Source: CAZFUY01 sp964522445 (GTDB lineage Bacteria; Pseudomonadota; Gammaproteobacteria; SZUA-229). Taken from it: a DNA stretch of 11,309 nt. Position numbers and translations under genes: made by a program. Under the pieces are notes generated by a model. The model did no database searches and was not told the DNA's origin. It was given only the letters and a program-made list of their open reading frames with translations. The stretch covers positions 1 through 11,309 of the forward strand of contig CAZFUY010000097.1 of the NCBI GenBank assembly GCA_964522445.1, given 5' to 3'. Of the stretch, positions 7,896 through 11,309 are shown one piece after another (the first letter of the stretch is position 1; each line of letters begins with the position of its first letter).

Positions 7896-8642
7896 CTATA
7901 ATTTGAAACCTTTATGCAGAGCAACTACACCACCGGTTAAATTATGATAAGTGGCTTTATCAAAACCGGCTTCTTCCATCATGCCCTGTAATGTTTGTTG
8001 ATCGGGATGCATGCGAATAGATTCAGCAAGATACTGATAACTTTCTGCATCATTAGCCACCAGCTTGCCCATTACAGGTAAAATCTTGAATGAATAAACG
8101 TCATATACTGGCGCTAATCCAGGTGCAACAGGTTTTGAGAATTCAAGAATAAGTAATCGACCACCTGGTTTTAAAACACGATACATGGAGCGTAATGCGG
8201 CATCTTTATCGGTTACATTACGCAAACCAAATGCAATGGTGATGCAGTCAAAATAATTATCAGGAAAAGGTAAACATTCTGCATTAGCCTGAACATAACG
8301 CATATTGCCAGCAATGCCTTTATCTATTAAACGTTCACGGCCGCGGCTTAACATGGATGAATTTATATCAGATAAAACAACTTCACCCGATGGCCCTACC
8401 ATACGTGACATACGCAAAGCCAGGTCACCTGTGCCGCCGGCCAGATCAAGTGCTCTCTGGCCTGCTTTTAATCCGGTTTGACTTAAAGTAAAACGTTTCC
8501 ATAAACGATGAACGCCAAATGACATTAAGTCATTCATCACATCGTATTTATCGGCAACGGAATGAAAAACACCGGCTACCTTTTTTACTTTATCTTTTAC
8601 ATCAACCTGTTCGTAACCGAAATGTGTTTTTTCATTGCTCAT
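7896..8642 (-). CDS. ubiE: UbiE, ubiquinone/menaquinone C-methyltransferase
   Basis: UbiE is the SAM-dependent C-methyltransferase of ubiquinone synthesis (2-octaprenyl-6-methoxy-1,4-benzoquinol methylase) and can also methylate demethylmenaquinol. The 248 residues contain the SAM-binding motif LDLAGGTGD at 65-73, the UbiE signature YDVMNDLMSFGVHRLWKR at 33-50 and RVLKPGGRLLILEFSKP at 155-171. Length is normal for the family (E. coli 251). The ATG at 8642 abuts a 100-N gap. The first 55 bases of the gene are repeated exactly on the far side of the gap at 8743-8797, where the same ATG appears. The real gene is probably one intact copy, with the true upstream sequence starting at 8798. No strong Shine-Dalgarno is visible there. 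It is the first gene of the ubiE-ubiJ-ubiB group. Confidence 0.96.
   Translation of the reverse strand: MSNEKTHFGYEQVDVKDKVKKVAGVFHSVADKYDVMNDLMSFGVHRLWKRFTLSQTGLKAGQRALDLAGGTGDLALRMSRMVGPSGEVVLSDINSSMLSRGRERLIDKGIAGNMRYVQANAECLPFPDNYFDCITIAFGLRNVTDKDAALRSMYRVLKPGGRLLILEFSKPVAPGLAPVYDVYSFKILPVMGKLVANDAESYQYLAESIRMHPDQQTLQGMMEEAGFDKATYHNLTGGVVALHKGFKL
8588..8642. repeat. 55-bp direct duplicate, left copy (start of ubiE)
   Basis: These 55 bases, the first 55 of ubiE on the minus strand, end exactly at the N gap and are identical to 8743-8797. This is what unmerged overlapping contig ends would produce. A 55-base overlap would also fit a de Bruijn graph k-mer length of 55. Confidence 0.95.
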
Positions 8643-8742
8643 NNNNNNNNNNNNNNNNNNNNNNNNNNNNNNNNNNNNNNNNNNNNNNNNNNNNNNNNNN
8701 NNNNNNNNNNNNNNNNNNNNNNNNNNNNNNNNNNNNNNNNNN
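8643..8742. other. Scaffold gap of 100 N at the ubiE start, probably artificial
   Basis: Exactly 100 N's sit between two identical 55-bp sequences. The contigs probably overlap rather than being separated. Collapsing the gap and one copy would remove 155 positions and restore a normal ubiE upstream region. Confidence 0.93.
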
Positions 8743-8797
8743 CTTTATCTTTTACATCAACCTGTTCGTAACCGAAATGTGTTTTTTCATTGCTCAT
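8743..8797. repeat. 55-bp direct duplicate, right copy (start of ubiE)
   Basis: This is identical to 8588-8642 and begins directly after the N run. It encodes the first 18 codons of ubiE plus one base on the minus strand, from an ATG at 8797, and then runs into N's. It should not be annotated as a second gene. Confidence 0.95.
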
Positions 8798-8843
8798 GAT
8801 ATTAACTTATATATGTTTAATTAAGAGTACATGCTTTAAAAGC

Positions 8844-9006
8844 TTTCACCACAGAGGACACGGAGGTCACAGAGGTTTTTATTTGTGCTTTTTGAAACGT
8901 ACTTTTTAAAATCTAATTAATCAATATGGGGATTATTACTGTTTACACATTGGCAATACCCATAACTATTCTTTAACTCTGTGACCTCCGTGTCCTTGTG
9001 GTGAAA
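8844..9006. repeat. MITE-like inverted repeat between the DUF971 gene and ubiE
   Basis: The left arm (8844-8874) and right arm (8977-9006) are near-perfect reverse complements of about 30 bases, differing by one base in length, around a 102-nt AT-rich centre with no open frame. Each arm is built of imperfect 9-nt units: ACAGAGGAC at 8851, ACGGAGGTC at 8860 and ACAGAGGTT at 8869. I recall CACCACAGAGGACAC-type repeats between genes in many environmental bacterial genomes. The element fills most of the 218-nt intergenic stretch and ends 9 nt from the DUF971 stop. In RNA it could form a long hairpin separating the hslVU/DUF971 transcript from ubiE. No transposase or clear target-site duplication is seen. 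Confidence 0.8.
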
Positions 9007-9015
9007 AATCTTCCC

Positions 9016-9384
9016 TTAATTAGCAATCTCTTTATGCTCAACACCCGCTTCTTTCAGGCGGCCTAAATAATCCTGCCATTTATCTTCGTAATGAGCGCCC
9101 AGATCGTGCAGGTATTCCCACGAATACAAACCACTATCATGACGATCATCAAAAACCAGTTTCACCGCATAAAGACCTACCGGCTCTATGGCTTTAATAT
9201 TTACACCTTCTTTGCCAACCTGCAAAGTTTCTTCGCCGGGGCCATGACCTCTGACTTCTGCTGAAGGTGAATAAACGCGTAAAAATTCACAGGTGTATTT
9301 ATAGGCTGCACCATCATCAAATTCTATTTCCAGAATACGTGATTTCTGATGCAGGTTAATATTTGTTGGTTTTGGTGTTGTCAT
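9016..9384 (-). CDS. DUF971 / gamma-butyrobetaine hydroxylase-like N-terminal domain protein
   Basis: This 122-residue standalone protein matches the DUF971 (GBBH-like N-terminal) family. The stretch HQKSRILEIEFDDG at 12-25, LRVYSPSAEVRGHGPG at 35-50 and the Y-V-L-FDD-HDSGLYSWEYL region at about 72-92 are the usual conserved blocks. The domain also occurs fused to gamma-butyrobetaine dioxygenases and to Mrp-type iron-sulfur carriers. There is no oxygenase domain here, so catalysis should not be inferred. The ATG at 9384 has a good Shine-Dalgarno (GGAG at 9393-9396, 8 nt away). It lies 130 nt downstream of hslU and upstream of ubiE, a neighbourhood I recall from Pseudomonas and relatives. Family is confident; cellular role is unknown. 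Confidence 0.9.
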   Translation of the reverse strand: MTTPKPTNINLHQKSRILEIEFDDGAAYKYTCEFLRVYSPSAEVRGHGPGEETLQVGKEGVNIKAIEPVGLYAVKLVFDDRHDSGLYSWEYLHDLGAHYEDKWQDYLGRLKEAGVEHKEIAN

Positions 9385-9471
9385 TAATCAATCTCCAAAT
9401 GTTCAACCTGGGGGGAAGTTTTTAGTCTCAATTTTTTTGTAGATCGTGGAATCTTGTCGACTCATGCAGGA

Positions 9472-9499
9472 ATAGTAAGTTCTGTATTCTACATGACAA
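9472..9499 (-). promoter_or_regulatory. Candidate sigma70-type promoter for the DUF971 gene
   Basis: On the minus strand TTGTCA (9494-9499; 5 of 6 to TTGACA) is followed after 16 nt by TACTAT (9472-9477; 4 of 6 to TATAAT). It lies in the 130-nt space between hslU and the DUF971 gene, which would let the latter be transcribed apart from hslVU. Matches this good can occur by chance in AT-rich DNA. Confidence 0.3.
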
Positions 9500-9514
9500 T
9501 TAACAGAAGCATGC

Positions 9515-10843
9515 CTACAAAATATAGCGGCTTAAATCCTCATCTTCCACAAGGCTACCCAGGCTTTCATCTACATAACTGGAATCAATAGACAGAGTTT
9601 CACCCGAACGGTCTGGCGCATCATAAGAAACGCTTTCTAATAATCGCTCCATAACTGTATGCAAACGTCGCGCACCAATATTTTCTGTACGCTCATTAAC
9701 ATCATGTGCCACTTTGGCAATTTGCTCAACACCGTCTTCGGTAAAGTCCACGGCAAAACCTTCTGTGGCCAGCAAAGCCATGTATTGCTTGGTTAATGAG
9801 GCATCAGGCTCTGTAAGTATGCGTACAAAATCTTTGGTGGTTAAGGCTTCCAGCTCCACACGAATCGGCAAACGCCCCTGTAATTCAGGGATTAAATCTG
9901 AAGGTTTGGATAAATGAAACGCGCCGGAAGCGATAAATAAAATATGGTCTGTTTTCACCATGCCGTATTTGGTGCTAATGGTACAGCCTTCTACCAGAGG
10001 TAACAGGTCACGCTGCACGCCCTCGCGAGATACATCTGCTCCCGAGGTTTCACCTTTTTTGGCGACCTTATCTATTTCATCAATAAAAACGATGCCATTT
10101 TGTTCTGCATTTTGAACGGATGTTAGCTTTAGCTCATCCTCATTGACCATCTTTGAAGCTTCTTCATCAATGAGAATTTTCTTTGCTTCAGCAATACGCA
10201 TTTTACGGGTTTTAGTACGATCACTGCCCATATTCTGAAACATACCCTGCAACTGGCTGGTCATATCTTCCATACCGGGAGGTGCCATAATCTCTACACC
10301 TATAGGGGCAACGCTAACATCAATTTCTATTTCTTTATCATCTAGCTGCCCTGCCCTGAGTTTGTCACGGAATTTTTCACGGGTTGTGCTGGGTTCTCTT
10401 TCTTCAGGCTCACCAAAGCTATTTCGAGCGGGCGGTAACAGGGCATCTAAAATACGCTCTTCGGCTGCATCCTCGGCTCTGAAACGCACTTTTTCAACTT
10501 CTTTCTCACGCGTCATTTTTACCGATATATCAACAAGATCGCGAATTATACTATCAACTTCACGACCAACATAGCCAACTTCAGTGAACTTTGTAGCTTC
10601 AACTTTTATAAATGGCGCATTTGCCAGCCTGGATAAGCGACGGGCAATTTCTGTTTTACCCACGCCGGTTGGGCCGATCATTAATATATTCTTTGGGGTA
10701 ATTTCATTGCGCAGGTCTTCACTCACCTGCTGACGACGCCAGCGATTACGCAATGCGATAGCCACTGCCCGCTTGGCTGAATCCTGGCCAACAATATGTT
10801 TATCCAGCTCTGCAACAATTTCCCGTGGTGTCATTTCAGACAT
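9515..10843 (-). CDS. hslU: HslU, ATPase subunit of the HslUV protease
   Basis: HslU is the AAA+ unfoldase that feeds proteins into the HslV chamber in the cytoplasm, mainly for heat-shock and protein quality control. The 442 residues match the usual length (E. coli 443). Walker A GPTGVGKT is at 57-64, the pore loop GYVG at 90-93, the inserted I-domain at roughly 110-240, Walker B IVFIDEID at 251-258, and the conserved GARRLHTVMERLLE region lies near the C-terminus. The protein ends DLSRYIL, the tail that docks into HslV. The start MSEMTPREIV matches the family. An AGGA overlapping the hslV stop codon lies 6 nt before the ATG, so the two genes are translated as a unit. The frame is intact. 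Confidence 0.98.
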   Translation of the reverse strand: MSEMTPREIVAELDKHIVGQDSAKRAVAIALRNRWRRQQVSEDLRNEITPKNILMIGPTGVGKTEIARRLSRLANAPFIKVEATKFTEVGYVGREVDSIIRDLVDISVKMTREKEVEKVRFRAEDAAEERILDALLPPARNSFGEPEEREPSTTREKFRDKLRAGQLDDKEIEIDVSVAPIGVEIMAPPGMEDMTSQLQGMFQNMGSDRTKTRKMRIAEAKKILIDEEASKMVNEDELKLTSVQNAEQNGIVFIDEIDKVAKKGETSGADVSREGVQRDLLPLVEGCTISTKYGMVKTDHILFIASGAFHLSKPSDLIPELQGRLPIRVELEALTTKDFVRILTEPDASLTKQYMALLATEGFAVDFTEDGVEQIAKVAHDVNERTENIGARRLHTVMERLLESVSYDAPDRSGETLSIDSSYVDESLGSLVEDEDLSRYIL

Positions 10844-10851
10844 ATTTATTC

Positions 10852-11309
10852 CTAGTATTCGATTTCTTCAAGAGTTAAATTTTGATTGGTGTAAATACAG
10901 ATATCACCCGCAATATTCAGGCTTTTCTCTACCACATCACGTGCTGATAATTCAGTGTTATCAAACAGAGCACGTGCCGCCGCCTGAGCAAAAGAACCGC
11001 CAGAACCTATAGCCAGCAAATCATCCTGAGTGTCTATAACATCGCCTGTGCCTGAAATAATGAGAGATGCTTCTTCATTGGCGACAATCATCATCGCTTC
11101 CAGCTTGCGCAACATACGGTCTGTACGCCAGTCTTTAGCCATTTCAACAGCTGATCGCACCAGCTGACCATTGTGCTTTTCCAACTGGCCTTCAAAACGC
11201 TCGAACAGCGTAAAGGCATCGGCTGTAGCACCCGCAAAACCAACCAGTACCTTGTCATTATACAAACGGCGCACCTTAATGGCATTGCCTTTCATAACCG
11301 TATTTCCCA
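10852..11309 (-). CDS. hslV: HslV, peptidase subunit of the HslUV protease, N-terminus outside the window
   Basis: HslV forms the double-hexamer proteolytic core, with an N-terminal threonine nucleophile. The frame runs open to the window edge (residues GNTVMKGNAIKVRRLYNDK), so the start and about 23-25 residues, including the catalytic Thr, lie beyond 11309. The ATG at 11295 is the internal methionine of the conserved TVMKGN segment, not the start. Visible family blocks are KVRRLYNDK (its first Lys corresponds to K33 of E. coli HslV, counting Thr as 1), GFAGATADAFTLFERFE, AKDWRTDRMLRKLEA, GSGGSFAQAAARAL and AGDICIYTN. The stop lies 8 nt before the hslU ATG. The pair forms the usual hslVU operon; its promoter is not in the window. 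Confidence 0.97.
   Translation of the reverse strand, partial: GNTVMKGNAIKVRRLYNDKVLVGFAGATADAFTLFERFEGQLEKHNGQLVRSAVEMAKDWRTDRMLRKLEAMMIVANEEASLIISGTGDVIDTQDDLLAIGSGGSFAQAAARALFDNTELSARDVVEKSLNIAGDICIYTNQNLTLEEIEY

Noticed and set aside
7892..7924. A longer ubiJ start at 7924 giving 212 residues
   Set aside because: It would overlap ubiE by about 29 nt and add 11 residues that do not look like the family; the start at 7891 gives the usual 201 residues and a 4-nt spacing.
8743..8797. A second, truncated copy of ubiE or a true tandem duplication
   Set aside because: The copy is exact, stops at the N run and is 55 bases long, all as expected for unmerged contig ends.
8851..8877. Short periodic repeats as a CRISPR fragment
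   Set aside because: The units are 9 nt with no spacers and are mirrored in an inverted arm, which does not fit a CRISPR array; no cas gene is near.
9405..9420. Short hairpin (AACTT/AGGTT on the minus strand) around a C6 run as a terminator
   Set aside because: The stem is only 5 bp with a wobble, there is no T-run on the minus strand, and it lies just before the DUF971 ribosome binding site.
9714..10574. Plus-strand open frames within hslU
   Set aside because: They are shadows of a full-length, highly conserved hslU on the minus strand.
1..11309. A new defence, mobile or biosynthetic gene cluster
   Set aside because: Apart from the partial lipoprotein, the DUF971 gene and the peptidase/barrel gene, every gene belongs to a well-known transport, protease or quinone pathway; no set of unknown genes is clustered together.

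Overview
The window looks like a piece of an AT-rich gammaproteobacterial genome, most likely a draft or metagenome assembly, because it has two 100-N scaffold gaps. The hslV-hslU-DUF971-ubiE-ubiJ-ubiB run is a familiar gammaproteobacterial core arrangement, and UbiJ points to a Pseudomonadota organism that makes ubiquinone. I cannot place it below class from the sequence alone. No rRNA, tRNA, CRISPR array, transposase, phage gene or recognisable defence system is visible.

Left part (1-2730, plus strand): the 3' end of a small lipoprotein gene is followed 3 nt later by a molybdate ABC transporter operon, modA-modB-modC. ModA should bind the oxyanion in the periplasm, ModB forms the membrane channel and ModC supplies ATP hydrolysis plus a C-terminal Mop/TOBE domain. 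modA is complete except for a single apparent -1 frameshift in a run of seven A's. The modA/B junction is TAATG, and modB/C are 7 nt apart.

Middle (2731-5620): a convergent intergenic region carries a perfect 12-bp-arm REP-like palindrome and a second hairpin. Next, on the minus strand, is a large exported protein interrupted by a scaffold gap. It has a signal peptide, an HEYTH zinc-peptidase-like domain, a TolB/PD40-type propeller and an Omp85-like C-terminal beta-barrel. This is the least understood gene in the window and the most interesting one.

Right part (5621-11309, minus strand, transcribed right to left): hslV (its N-terminus lies outside the window) and hslU encode the HslUV protease. 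They are followed by a DUF971 gene, a MITE-like inverted repeat and the tightly packed ubiE-ubiJ-ubiB group for ubiquinone biosynthesis. The gap at the start of ubiE is flanked by an exact 55-bp duplication. That is best explained as two overlapping contig ends left unmerged, so ubiE is probably intact and the duplication probably not real.

The main points for a second look are the protease-propeller-barrel protein, the modA frameshift (its site matches a -1 slippery heptamer in phase), the two short repeat elements and the two scaffold joins. I did not find convincing evidence of a wholly new multi-gene system.
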